Origin: Acidimicrobiia bacterium
Lineage (GTDB): Bacteria; Actinomycetota; Acidimicrobiia; Acidimicrobiales; CATQHL01
Direction: 5' to 3'
Length of the DNA: 37,352 bases
Assembly: GCA_009835395.1 (NCBI GenBank)
Contig: VXXM01000037.1
Location: 1 to 37,352 of the forward strand
Made by a program: the position numbers and the translations under genes
Notes under the pieces: generated by a model
What the model saw: the letters and a program-made list of their open reading frames with translations, nothing else
The model's database searches: none
Told to the model about the DNA's origin: nothing
Shown here: one piece after another, positions 24,581-34,326 of the stretch
How positions within the stretch are numbered: position 1 is the first letter of the stretch
How the letters are laid out: each line of letters begins with the position of its first letter

Positions 24581-25719
24581 ACCGCACCCCCGCCACCGAG
24601 CCCGATGCCACCGATGGCGACGGGAGCGGTGCCGGGGCTGCGCTCTACAGCTACGCGCTGCCGCTGCGAAAGCCGCTCGTGACCGGTCGCGGACCGCTCA
24701 GGTACCGGCGCGGCCTGCTCGTACGGCTGCGCGACCGGGACGGCCGGGCGGGATGGGGGGAGGCCGCCCCGCTGGCGGGTTGGCACGGGCCCGATCTGGA
24801 CACGACTGGTGAGGTGCTGGCCGGTTGGCTGGGAGCCGCCGCGCCCTTCGAGGAGACCGAGGCGCTGGCGGCGCGCGCCGACACAACCCTGCGCGACGTG
24901 CCGTGCGCCTGGGCGGCAGTCGCCGGCGCGGCCGCCGATCTGGCAGCCCGCCGCCGCGGCGTCCCGCTGGCTTCGTTCCTGGCGCGTGAGGTGTCCGCTC
25001 CCGGAGGTCCGCCCGCGGGGCCGGTACCGACCGCCGCGCTGATCGAGGGCGACACCCCCGAGTCCGTCGCCTCTGCCGCCACCGGCGCGGCAGCCGCCGG
25101 CCACACCACGCTCAAGCTGAAGGTCGGCAGCGGTCCGCTGGCCGACGACGTGGCCCGCGTCGCGGCCCTGCGAGACGCCGCTCCCGCCGCTGCGCTGCGC
25201 CTGGACGCCAACGGCGCCTGGGGGGCCGCTGCGGGAGACGCCGTCAGGGTGCTGGCTCGCTTCGAGCCGGAACTGCTCGAGGAACCCTGCCGCGGCCTCG
25301 CGCAACTCCGACGACTGCAGGAAGGCAGCGACATCCCGATCGCCGCCGATGAGAGCCTCCCGCCGCTGACCGACCTTCACCGCCACCTCCCGCTCGGCGT
25401 GGCGGCCGCCGTCCTGAAGCCCTCGGCCCTCGGCGACCCGGTCGCCGTGCTGCGGGCCGTGGCCGAACTGACCGAGACCGGTACCGGCGCGATCATCGGT
25501 TCCTTCATGGAGAGTGCCGTCGGCGTGGCGACCGCCGCCCACGTCGCCGCCGTGGCCGCAGGGCCGGCCGCGGGCCTGGGCACCTCGGCGCTGCTGCACG
25601 GCGACGTGTGCGAGCCGCCGGCGGTGCGCGCCGGCGCCGTGCAGTTGCCGGCGGGACCCGGCCTCGGGCTGGAGCCCGAGACCGCCGGCGGCATGACACT
25701 CCTCGAGACATTCGGCTGA
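24577..25719 (+). CDS. menC: o-Succinylbenzoate synthase (enolase superfamily)
   Basis: Dehydrates SHCHC to o-succinylbenzoate. The 380-aa protein has an enolase-superfamily capping domain (about 20-140) and barrel with K180-x-K182 (TTLKLKVG), metal ligands D210 (RLDANGAW), E235/E236 (LLEEP) and D258 (IAADES), and the second lysine K281 (LKPSALG). The sequence alone would also allow an N-acylamino-acid racemase role, but its place directly after menD makes the menaquinone role likely. The ATG at 24577 overlaps the menD stop (ATGA). The first 20 residues are a poorly ordered acidic lead. Confidence 0.92.
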   Translation: MNRTPATEPDATDGDGSGAGAALYSYALPLRKPLVTGRGPLRYRRGLLVRLRDRDGRAGWGEAAPLAGWHGPDLDTTGEVLAGWLGAAAPFEETEALAARADTTLRDVPCAWAAVAGAAADLAARRRGVPLASFLAREVSAPGGPPAGPVPTAALIEGDTPESVASAATGAAAAGHTTLKLKVGSGPLADDVARVAALRDAAPAAALRLDANGAWGAAAGDAVRVLARFEPELLEEPCRGLAQLRRLQEGSDIPIAADESLPPLTDLHRHLPLGVAAAVLKPSALGDPVAVLRAVAELTETGTGAIIGSFMESAVGVATAAHVAAVAAGPAAGLGTSALLHGDVCEPPAVRAGAVQLPAGPGLGLEPETAGGMTLLETFG

Positions 25720-25786
25720 CCGGGCGGCCCGCTCGCCGGCGCCGCCCGGGGACGCCGGTCGGCGCGTCACTTCCTCCGGCGGGCAA

Positions 25787-25792
25787 TACCGT
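25787..25792 (+). promoter_or_regulatory. Weak candidate -10 box (TACCGT) upstream of menB
   Basis: TACCGT lies in the 144-base menC-menB gap, about 70 bases before the menB GTG. It would give a leadered transcript. No -35 is clear, and menB may simply be co-transcribed with menC. Confidence 0.25.
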
Positions 25793-25863
25793 GTCAGCGG
25801 CTGCCGGGCCGCCCCTTCGGTGGCGCCGTGCGGCAGCCCGACGTCGTCCAACCGGGAGGCCCC

Positions 25864-26799
25864 GTGAACCCCTCCAGCCAATCCTCAGCATCCAGCGGCC
25901 CGGACCACTTCTCGGCCCCCCGGCCGCGGGGCGCCGCCGATCCAGCCGAGAGCCTCATCCGACCCGGCGCCGGCTGGCAGGACGACGGTGAGTCCTACGG
26001 TGACATCGGCTACGCAACCGCCGCTGGCATCGCCAAGTTGACGATCCAGCGCCCCGAGGTCCGCAACGCCTTCCGACCTCAGACGCTGTTCGAGCTTGCC
26101 GACGCTCTCAACCGGGCACGCGACGACGACCGGATCGGTGCGGTGATCCTCTGCGGCGCGGGAGACCTTGCGTTCTGTTCGGGAGGCGATCAGCGCATCA
26201 GGGGAGACGACGGCTATCTCGGCGACGACGAGGTGGCCCGCAAGGGCATCGGCCGACTCAACGTGCTCGACCTGCAGGTGCAGATACGCCGGACGCCGAA
26301 GCCCGTGGTGGCAATGGTTGCCGGCTACGCCATCGGCGGCGGGCACGTGCTGCACATCGTCTGCGACCTCACCATCGCCGCCGACAACGCCGTCTTCGGC
26401 CAGACCGGCCCCCGGGTGGGCTCCTTCGACGGCGGTTACGGCTCAGGCCTGCTGGCGCGCCACGTGGGCCAGAAGAAGGCCCGGGAGATCTGGTTCCTGT
26501 GCCGCCAGTACGGCGCCGCGGAGGCCCTGGACATGGGGCTCGTCAACGCTGTCGTGCCGCTCGAGGAACTCGAGATCGAGACGGTGCGCTGGTGCCGGCG
26601 CATGCTCGAACACTCGCCGCTGGCGCTGCGGATGCTGAAGGCGGGAATGAACGCCGCCGACGACGGCCTCGCCGGCATCCAGCAACTGGCGGGCGACGCC
26701 ACCCTGCTCTTCTACCAGACCGACGAGGCGCAGCACGGCCGGGACAGCTACGTGAACCGCACGCCTCCGGACTTCGGCCAGTTCCCCCGCCGCCCCTGA
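25864..26799 (+). CDS. menB: 1,4-dihydroxy-2-naphthoyl-CoA synthase
   Basis: Crotonase-fold enzyme that closes the naphthoate ring from o-succinylbenzoyl-CoA. The 311-aa product has [15 protein letters not shown] (about 104-118), [32 protein letters not shown] (180-195, the bicarbonate-type MenB signature), and a C-terminal [12 protein letters not shown] tail that reaches the neighbouring subunit in the hexamer. The start is the GTG at 25864 with GGGAGG four bases upstream. The N-terminal 40 residues before DIGYAT are longer than some MenB proteins and low in complexity. The ligase menE, needed just before this step, is not in the window. Confidence 0.96.
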   Translation: MNPSSQSSASSGPDHFSAPRPRGAADPAESLIRPGAGWQDDGESYGDIGYATAAGIAKLTIQRPEVRNAFRPQTLFELADALNRARDDDRIGAVILCGAGDLAFCSGGDQRIRGDDGYLGDDEVARKGIGRLNVLDLQVQIRRTPKPVVAMVAGYAIGGGHVLHIVCDLTIAADNAVFGQTGPRVGSFDGGYGSGLLARHVGQKKAREIWFLCRQYGAAEALDMGLVNAVVPLEELEIETVRWCRRMLEHSPLALRMLKAGMNAADDGLAGIQQLAGDATLLFYQTDEAQHGRDSYVNRTPPDFGQFPRRP

Positions 26800-26802
26800 G
26801 CA

Positions 26803-26827
26803 GGGAACGGGGCACCGGCGCCGTCCC
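26803..26827. terminator. Possible hairpin between menB and the convergent binding-protein gene
   Basis: GGGAACGG (26803-26810) pairs with CCGTCCC (26821-26827) with one bulged A and a 10-base loop. It fills most of the 43-base gap between two convergent genes. No U-tract follows. Confidence 0.4.
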
Positions 26828-26842
26828 AGCCCGGCGGGTCGC

Positions 26843-28672
26843 TCAGTTGACCTTGACGCGCACTTCGCTGTAGTCGCTCGCGACCAGGCAGATGTTGTTC
26901 TTGGTCCCGAGGCCCTCGGAGGGGCACGGATACCGGAACGTCACCGGCTGCAGCGAGTCGCCCATCGACCACTTGCCGGGGCCGAGTGAGGCCGGCAGCA
27001 TGAACGGCAGGTCCACCGGCCCGAGATTCTCCATCGCAGCGACGATGTCGGCGCGGCCGGGGTTCGGGCCGGCGTCGTAGATGGCTCGAAGGGCCACGCG
27101 GTAGACGCTGCAGACGAGGGCCAGGATCCCGTACTTGTTGGTCCCAACGACGTCTCGCGGGTCGTAGTCCTCGCCGAGCGGCGAGTTCTCCCGGTACTCC
27201 CGCATACACATCTCGCTGAAGGCCGGCGGCTCCCACGCCGGATCGCGGAAGCGGCCCTGGTCGGTGGTCACGAGCAGCACCGACCCGTCGTAGAGTTCGC
27301 CTGCCGCGGCTCCGCCGAAGGTGAGGATCAGGTCGGCCACCACCTCGTTGCCCTGGCTGTTGAAGTCGGAGTTGTAGATCTGCACGTCCCCCGGCTCGAA
27401 CCCCTGCGTCACCATCTCGTTGATGTAGCCCGGCAGCGAGACCGCGTTGAGCGTGGGGAACAGCACGTCGACGTCCTCCTCGATCAGACGCTGGACGGAC
27501 TCGGCCATGCCACCGACGCAGAAGGACGTGCCCGCGCAATCGAGCACGTCGAAGACCCGCACGTCCACACCCAGAGCCTGCAGCGTCGTCACCAGGCCGC
27601 CCTCGACCGCCTCCGCCTCACCCGGAGTGTTCGGGGCCACGACGCCGACGCGGCGGCCCTCGAGAGCGCCGTTGTCGGTGACGTACTTCGCCAGTGCGCC
27701 GAATATCTCCTCCACCGTGGTGGCGGTCGTGAACAGCCGCCCGCCGCCGCGCCGCAGGTACTCCGCCGGCAGGGCCTCGTGGCCGATGAGGACCGAATCG
27801 TGCTCCTCGGTGATGCAGAGCTGGGCGGTTCCCGCGAAGGTCGTGGCGTTCATCACGATGACGCCGTCGTGGTTCTCGGTCGCCTCGATACAGGCGGCGT
27901 TGCGCAGCGTGTCGATGTCCACGCCGCCCCCGCCCAGCGCCGACACCTCGACCAGCCGTAGATCGATCTGGCGTCCCCACACGCCGCCGCAGCGCTCGTT
28001 CACGATGCGGGTCAACGTGTCGAACATGTCGGTCGGATCCCCGACGTCGACGGCGAGACCGGCGCCCACGAGCTCCTCGATCTGCGTGCGCATGTGCACG
28101 AGTGTGATGCTGTCAGCGCCGATGCCGGCGTCGGTGGCCCGCCGCTGCTCCGCCGGCGGATCGTGTGGCAGGCAGAAGGCGTCGAGCGATCCGAACGGGT
28201 GGTCGCGGTCGAAGCCCCTCTGGAACTCCGCGAAGATGCCGCCGCGAGGATCGTCGTACACGTTCGGCGGCGGCTCGCTCACCTCGGCGGTGTCGGCGCT
28301 CGGCTCGGCGGGAGCGTCACCCTCGGAGGTCTCCGGGGCGGTGGGTACCGTCTCGAACGACGCCGTCTCGCCACTGTCCGCCGGCGCGGGCGGCGGCGCC
28401 GCATCGCCGTCCTCGACGGCGTCGCCGAGGTCCTCGTCGACATCAGGATCGCCGGCGGCGGGGGGCGCGGCGGTGTCGCTCGGGGCGGGCGCGGCAGCGG
28501 GCGTGCCGGTGTCGTCGGGGTCGGTGCTGCCGCCGGCGCCGCTGTCCGCTGAGGCCCGAGTGGTCACGGGCGTCGCGTCGGGCTCCGCCGTCCCGCCCCC
28601 GCAGGCGGTGGCCAGCAGGGCCGCGGCCAGCGCGACCGCGCAGGCGCGTCCCGCGGATGATCGCGCTCTCAC
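26843..28672 (-). CDS. ABC importer substrate-binding lipoprotein (branched-chain amino acid type), copy 1
   Basis: Extracytoplasmic type I periplasmic-binding-fold protein, about 609 aa. The lipobox ends at C24 (LLATAC), followed by a low-complexity A/P/D/E/T linker to about residue 150. The binding domain starts around GADSITLVHMRTQIEELVGAGL and keeps paired cysteines (AACIEATE, LDCAGTSFCVGGM, ALVCSVYRVALRAIYDAG). The GTG at 28672 is chosen because a TAGCTT box lies 8 bases upstream; an ATG two codons earlier would be just before the expected transcript start. A close paralogue lies immediately upstream on the same strand. Ligand unknown; the Liv genes nearby point to an amino acid or similar polar solute. 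Confidence 0.88.
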   Translation of the reverse strand: MRARSSAGRACAVALAAALLATACGGGTAEPDATPVTTRASADSGAGGSTDPDDTGTPAAAPAPSDTAAPPAAGDPDVDEDLGDAVEDGDAAPPPAPADSGETASFETVPTAPETSEGDAPAEPSADTAEVSEPPPNVYDDPRGGIFAEFQRGFDRDHPFGSLDAFCLPHDPPAEQRRATDAGIGADSITLVHMRTQIEELVGAGLAVDVGDPTDMFDTLTRIVNERCGGVWGRQIDLRLVEVSALGGGGVDIDTLRNAACIEATENHDGVIVMNATTFAGTAQLCITEEHDSVLIGHEALPAEYLRRGGGRLFTTATTVEEIFGALAKYVTDNGALEGRRVGVVAPNTPGEAEAVEGGLVTTLQALGVDVRVFDVLDCAGTSFCVGGMAESVQRLIEEDVDVLFPTLNAVSLPGYINEMVTQGFEPGDVQIYNSDFNSQGNEVVADLILTFGGAAAGELYDGSVLLVTTDQGRFRDPAWEPPAFSEMCMREYRENSPLGEDYDPRDVVGTNKYGILALVCSVYRVALRAIYDAGPNPGRADIVAAMENLGPVDLPFMLPASLGPGKWSMGDSLQPVTFRYPCPSEGLGTKNNICLVASDYSEVRVKVN

Positions 28673-28680
28673 AATCATCC

Positions 28681-28686
28681 AAGCTA
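28681..28686 (-). promoter_or_regulatory. Candidate leaderless -10 box (TAGCTT) of binding protein 1
   Basis: GTCTAGCTTGGAT on the minus strand, with TAGCTT 8 bases before the GTG at 28672. It is nearly identical to the box of the paralogous gene (GTCTAGCGTGGAT). Confidence 0.6.
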
Positions 28687-28729
28687 GACGAAAAGGCGCG
28701 ACGCGGCAGCGGCCGGCGTCGAGCGCCGG

Positions 28730-30541
28730 TCAGTTCACGCCGACCCGCAACTCGCTGTAATCGTTCGGCACGTGGCAGGTGCCCGCCGTGGTGCCCATGC
28801 CCTCGAAGGGACACGGGTAGTGGAAGGTCACCGGCTGCAGGGAATCGCCCATGGTCCACTTGCCGGGCGCCAGCGAGCCGGGCAGCATGCTGACGAGGTC
28901 CACCGGCCCGAGGTTCTCCAAGGCGGCGAAGATGTCGGCCCGGGTGGGGTTGGGGCCGGCGTCGTAGAGCCCGCGCAGAGCCACCCGGTAGATGCTGCAC
29001 ACGAGGCCCACCATGCCGTGCTTGTTGGTCTCCACCGGATCCCGCGGGTCGTAGTACTCGCCGATGGCCGAATTCTCCGCGTACTCGCGCATGCACATCT
29101 CGTCGAATGCCGTCGCCGGGAGGTGGTCGGGCAACCGGTAGCGGCCCGAGTCCCCGTGCACCAGCAGCACCGTGCCGTCATAGAGTTCGCCGGCCGCCTC
29201 GCCGCCGAACGTGACGATCAGGCCCGACACGATCTCGTTGCCCTGGTTGTTGAAATCGGAGTTGTAGAACCGCACGTCACCCGGCGCGAAACCCTGCGTG
29301 ACCATCTCGGTGATGTACGCCGGCAGGGAGAGGGCGTTCACCGTGGGGAAGAGCACGTCGACGCCCTCCTCGATCAGCCGCTGCACCGACTCGGCCATGC
29401 CGCCGAAGCAGACGGAGGTGCCGGCGCAGTCGAGCACGTCGAAGGCCCGCACGTCCACGCCTGCCGCCTCGAGCGTCGCAACCAGACTGGCCTCGGTCGC
29501 CTCCGCCTCCCCCGGCGTGTTGGAGGCCACGACGGCGACGCGACGGCCCTCCAGCGCACCGGTCGAGATGAGGTACTCGGCCAGTGCGCGCAGATTGCCC
29601 TCCAGGGTGGTGGCGGTCGTGAGCAGCCGCCCCCCGCCCCGCTGCACGTACTCCGCCGGCAGGGCCTGGTGGGTGATGAGCGCCGAATCGTGCTCCTCGG
29701 TGACGCAGAGTTGGGCGGTCCCCTGGAAGCTGGTGGAGTTCACCAGGATGACGGCTTCGTGGTCCTCGGTGGCCTCGATGCAGGCGGCGTTGCGCAGCGT
29801 GTCGATGTCGGTGCCGCCGACGCCCAGCGCCGCCACCTCCACCAGCCGCAGATCGATCTTGCGCCCCCAGACGCCGCCGCAGCGCTCGTTCACGATGCGG
29901 GTGAAGGTGTCGAACATGTCGGTGGGGTCGCCGACCGGGGCGGCGAAGCCCATCTCCACGATCTCCTCGATGCGGGTGCGGATGTGCGCCAGCGTGATGG
30001 TGTCGGCGCCTATGCCGGTGTCGGTGGCGAGCCGCGGCTCGGCCCCCTCGCCGTGTGGGAAGCAGAAGGCCTCGAGCGAGCCGAACGGGTGGTCGCGGTC
30101 GAATCCCCGCTGGAACTCCGTGAAGACCCCGCCCCGGGGATCGGCATGGACGTTGGCGGCGACCGCACCGCCGGGATCCGATGTCGCTCCCCCGGCGTCC
30201 TCCGCCGGCGCCGCCGCGGCGGTCTCGCCCCTCGTGGTGGTCACGGTCGTCTCGCCGGGGACGCTGCCGGAGGAGCCGGTGGGATCGGCTGCGGTCGACG
30301 TCCCTCCGGCCTCCACGCCGGCGTCCGCCGCCGATCCTGGCGCGCCGGCGAGCTCCTCACTCTCCGCCGGGGGTGGTTCGCCGCCAGGATCGGCCGGGCT
30401 CTCCGGAGCCGCCTCCCGGGTGCCGCCGGTCGTTCTGGTGGCGCCGCCGGAGGTCTCGGCCCCTCCCCCGCAGGCCACAGCCAGGAGCAGCGCCACCGGC
30501 AGCGCGATCCACGAGCGCACGATTTGCGATCGCCCTCCCAC
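28730..30541 (-). CDS. ABC importer substrate-binding lipoprotein (branched-chain amino acid type), copy 2
   Basis: Paralogue of the preceding protein, 603 aa, clearly alike along its length (for example RGGVFTEFQRGFDRDHPFGS, NERCGGVWGRKIDLRLVEV, LDCAGTSVCFGGMAESVQRL, DYSELRVGVN at the end). The lipobox also ends at C24 (LLAVAC). A long low-complexity linker precedes the binding domain, which begins near IGADTITLAHIRTRIEEI. The start is the GTG at 30541 with TAGCGT 8 bases upstream. It is divergent from livF across 143 bases. A tandem duplication with each copy keeping its own promoter is the simplest reading. Confidence 0.88.
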   Translation of the reverse strand: MGGRSQIVRSWIALPVALLLAVACGGGAETSGGATRTTGGTREAAPESPADPGGEPPPAESEELAGAPGSAADAGVEAGGTSTAADPTGSSGSVPGETTVTTTRGETAAAAPAEDAGGATSDPGGAVAANVHADPRGGVFTEFQRGFDRDHPFGSLEAFCFPHGEGAEPRLATDTGIGADTITLAHIRTRIEEIVEMGFAAPVGDPTDMFDTFTRIVNERCGGVWGRKIDLRLVEVAALGVGGTDIDTLRNAACIEATEDHEAVILVNSTSFQGTAQLCVTEEHDSALITHQALPAEYVQRGGGRLLTTATTLEGNLRALAEYLISTGALEGRRVAVVASNTPGEAEATEASLVATLEAAGVDVRAFDVLDCAGTSVCFGGMAESVQRLIEEGVDVLFPTVNALSLPAYITEMVTQGFAPGDVRFYNSDFNNQGNEIVSGLIVTFGGEAAGELYDGTVLLVHGDSGRYRLPDHLPATAFDEMCMREYAENSAIGEYYDPRDPVETNKHGMVGLVCSIYRVALRGLYDAGPNPTRADIFAALENLGPVDLVSMLPGSLAPGKWTMGDSLQPVTFHYPCPFEGMGTTAGTCHVPNDYSELRVGVN

Positions 30542-30549
30542 GGCGATCC

Positions 30550-30555
30550 ACGCTA
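30550..30555 (-). promoter_or_regulatory. Candidate leaderless -10 box (TAGCGT) of binding protein 2
   Basis: TAGCGT, then 8 bases (GGATCGCC), then GTG at 30541, on the minus strand. Confidence 0.6.
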
Positions 30556-30671
30556 GACGACGCCACAGTCCGGTCGTGGCTGTGATCGCACGGCGCGCTC
30601 TCGAAGTCGCGGTGTCGCTCTGCCGTCGGCGGCGCCGCGGCCAATTTCGGACTCGCGGGCGCCCGATGGGG

Positions 30672-30677
30672 CAGACT
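30672..30677 (+). promoter_or_regulatory. Candidate leaderless -10 box (CAGACT) of livF
   Basis: CAGACT, 7 bases, then GTG at 30685. It keeps the two most constrained positions (A2, T6). The region TTTCGGCG matches the cofC promoter's TTTCGCAG. Confidence 0.5.
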
Positions 30678-30684
30678 TTCGGCG

Positions 30685-31463
<779 letters not shown>

Positions 31464-31467
<4 letters not shown>

Positions 31468-34310
31468 TCGAGGTGGTTGGCTGGGGCGTCTCGCAGCAGG
31501 ACCTGCTCATCGGCGGCGTCACCGGGCTCACCTACGCCGCCCTCGCCGCCGGATTCGTGCTCGTCTACCGGGCCAGCGGGATCCTGAACTTCGCCCACGC
31601 CGATGTGGGTGCGCTCTGCGCCGCCACCTTCGTTCTGATGCTGGCGGGCTACGGCCTCAACTGGTGGATGGCGTTCGCCGTGGCGATCGCGGGCGGCTTC
31701 CTCGTCGGCGGCGCAATCGAGTTGACCATCATCCGGAGGCTCTCGCACTCCTCACGGCTCGTCCTGCTGATCGCCACCATCGGGGTGGGTCAATTGCTCG
31801 TGCTGGCCCGGATCAACCTGCCGGCGGTGCTGCGGCCCGGTCCCATCCCGCCACCCTTCGACCTGCGCTGGCAGGTCACCGACGATCTGCGGATCCTGGG
31901 CCGCGAGCTCATCGTCATCATCGCCGTGCCGGTGATGGTGGGCCTGCTGGGCCTGGTGCTGCACAAGACCCGCTTCGGGCTGGCAGCACGGGCGGCCGCC
32001 GCCAATCCCGAGACGGCCCGCACCTACGGCATCCGCACGCGCCGGATCTCCACCGCCCTCTGGGGCATCGCCGGGTCGCTCTCGGCCGCCACCGCGGTGT
32101 TCTTCGCCCCGCTGGAGGGAGTGAGTGCTGCCCAGACCGGCACCGCCGCCCTGGCGCCCCCGCTGCTGCTGCGAGCCCTCGTCGTGAGCCTCATCGCCAG
32201 GATGCGCTCGCTGCCGATGACGCTGCTGGGCGGCGTCGGCGTCGGCATCGCCGAGAAGATCGTGCGGGACAACGTGGAGTCGGCCAACCGCTCGATCGTG
32301 GACCTGTTCCTGTTCGGAGCGGTGGTGGTGGCGGTGCTGTTCGCGGTGCGCGCCCGCCGCGACGAGGCCGGCTGGTCGCTGTCGCCCAAGCTGCGGGCGG
32401 TACCGAGAGAGTTCGGCGACCTGGCGATCGTGCGTCACCTGGGCACCATCGGGCTGGGCGGCATCTTCCTGTTCCTGGGCCTGCTCGGCTGGCTGCTCGA
32501 TTCCCCCACGTCGCTGTGGCTCTGGACGGGGATCCTCATACACACGATGGTGGCCCTCTCTCTCACATTGCTGACCGGCTGGGCGGGCCAGATCTCCCTG
32601 GGACAGTTCGCCTTCGTGGGCCTGGGGGCGTTCTGCCTGGTGGCGCTCACCAAGGGGCACGACATTCCCATCCCGCTGAACGCCTTCGACCTGTCACTGA
32701 CGCTGAACTGGGGCGTGGCGGTGGTGTTGTGCACGCTGATCGGCGCGCTGGCGGCGCTGATCATCGGCGTTCCCGCCCTGCGGGTGCGCGGCCTGTTCCT
32801 GGCCGTGGCCACGCTGGCCTTCGCGGTGGCCTCGGCCAACTGGATCCTGGCGCAGGACGTCTTCACCGGCGGCACGACCGCGGTGCGCCCCGTCAGCGAG
32901 CCGGTGCTGGGGCCCTTCGACTTCGGCGCCTCTCGCAAGTCGTTCTACTTCCTCTGCCTGGGGTTCCTGATCGTCGTGACCGTGCTGCTGGCGAGGTTGC
33001 GGCGGACGGGAATCGGACGCTCGCTGCTGGCGGTGCGCGAGAACGAGGAGATGGCCGCGGCCAGCACGGTGTCGGTCACGCGCATGAAGATCATGGGCTT
33101 CGCCATCGCCGGCGCCGTGGCGGCCCTGGCCGGAGCCCTCTACGGCACCCTGCAGGAGAACCTCAGCCCCGCCAACACGTTCGCACCCGAGTTCTCGATC
33201 GACGTGGTGGCCATCTCGGTGATCGGTGGGCTGGGCTCGATCGCCGGGCCGTTCCTGGGCGTGCTCTGGGTCAAGGGGATCCCGGCGCTCTTCGACCCCA
33301 CGGCACCGCCCGAGTCGATCCGCCTCGTGACCTCGGGTATCGGTCTGCTACTTCTGCTGCTCTACCTGCCGGGCGGTCTCGTGCAGTTCCTCTACAACGG
33401 GCGCGACACCCTGCTGCACTGGATCAGCCGCTCGCGCTTCGGGGCGCGCGCCTCGCCGCCGAGGTCCCCACCGCTGCCGGTCACGGCGCTCGCCGCGCCC
33501 CCGCGACCGGCCGTTCCCGACTCGCCGATCTGGCTGCGCACCCAGGCGCTCAGCGTCAGCTTCGGGGGCAACAGGGCGGTGCGGGACGTGGACTTCGAGG
33601 TGCGCCGTGGCGAACTCGTGGGGCTCATCGGCACCAACGGCGCGGGAAAGTCCACCCTCATGAATGCGGTCAGCGGGTTCGTGCCGGCCTCGGGCACCGT
33701 GGAACTGCTCGGAATCGACGTGTCGGATCTCCGGGCGCACGCCCGTCACCGGCTCGGCCTGGGACGCACCTTCCAGGCCGCCCGCCTCTACCCCGACCTG
33801 ACGGTCACCGAGACGCTGATGGTGGCGCTGGAGGCGCGGCGACGGTCGCTGCTGTTGCCGTCCCTGCTGGGAGTGCCGCCGTCGCCCGGCGCCGAGCGGC
33901 AGAAGCGGGCGGAGGCCGCCGAACTGGTCGACTACCTGGGACTCGGGGACTTCGCCGGCTACTTCGTCTCCGAGCTCTCCACCGGCACCCGCCGCGTCGT
34001 GGAGCTGGGCTGCATGCTGGCCAGCGGCGCCCGCGTCCTGATGCTCGACGAGCCCACCGGCGGCCTGTCCCAGCGGGAGACCGAGGAGTTCGGCCCCCGG
34101 ATCAAGGAGGTGCAGACCGAGCTCGACGCCGCGGTCGTGGTGATCGAACACGACGTGCCGCTGGTCATGGGCATCTCGGACCGGATGTACTGCCTGGAGG
34201 CCGGTTCGGTCATCTCGGTGGGCACCCCCGATCAGCTTCGCGCCGACCCGGCTGTCATCGCCTCCTATCTGGGCTCCGACGAGCGCCTGACGAGGCGCAA
34301 CCGAACCTGA
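31464..34310 (+). CDS. LivH-LivM-LivG triple fusion: two permeases and an ATPase in one chain
   Basis: A 948-aa fusion of the three Liv importer parts that are normally separate. Residues 1 to about 300 are LivH (GLTYAALAAGFVLVYRASG, NFAHADVGAL). About 325-645 are LivM, with its hallmark GWAGQISLGQFAFVGLGAF near 371. A P/A-rich linker follows, then LivG from about 690, with Walker A GTNGAGKST at 723-731, signature LSTGTRR near 838, Walker B VLMLDEPTGGLS near 857 and VIEHDVPLVMGISDRMYCL. The frame is unbroken and no internal start with a Shine-Dalgarno sequence was evident at the junctions. With LivF and a binding protein it makes a full importer for branched-chain amino acids, amides or similar solutes. 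Its stop is 16 bases from the convergent aminotransferase. Confidence 0.93.
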
Positions 34311-34326
34311 GCCGGCACGCCGGGGG

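Noticed and set aside
28772-30556. 594-aa open frame on the plus strand opposite binding protein 2
   Set aside because: It lies fully antisense to a clear lipoprotein gene, has a His/Arg/Gly-skewed composition and no family motif. This is typical of GC-rich shadow frames.
34312-34323. CCGG-CACG-CCGG hairpin as a terminator for the Liv operon
   Set aside because: The stem is only four base pairs, with no U-tract; such patterns occur by chance in this GC-rich DNA.
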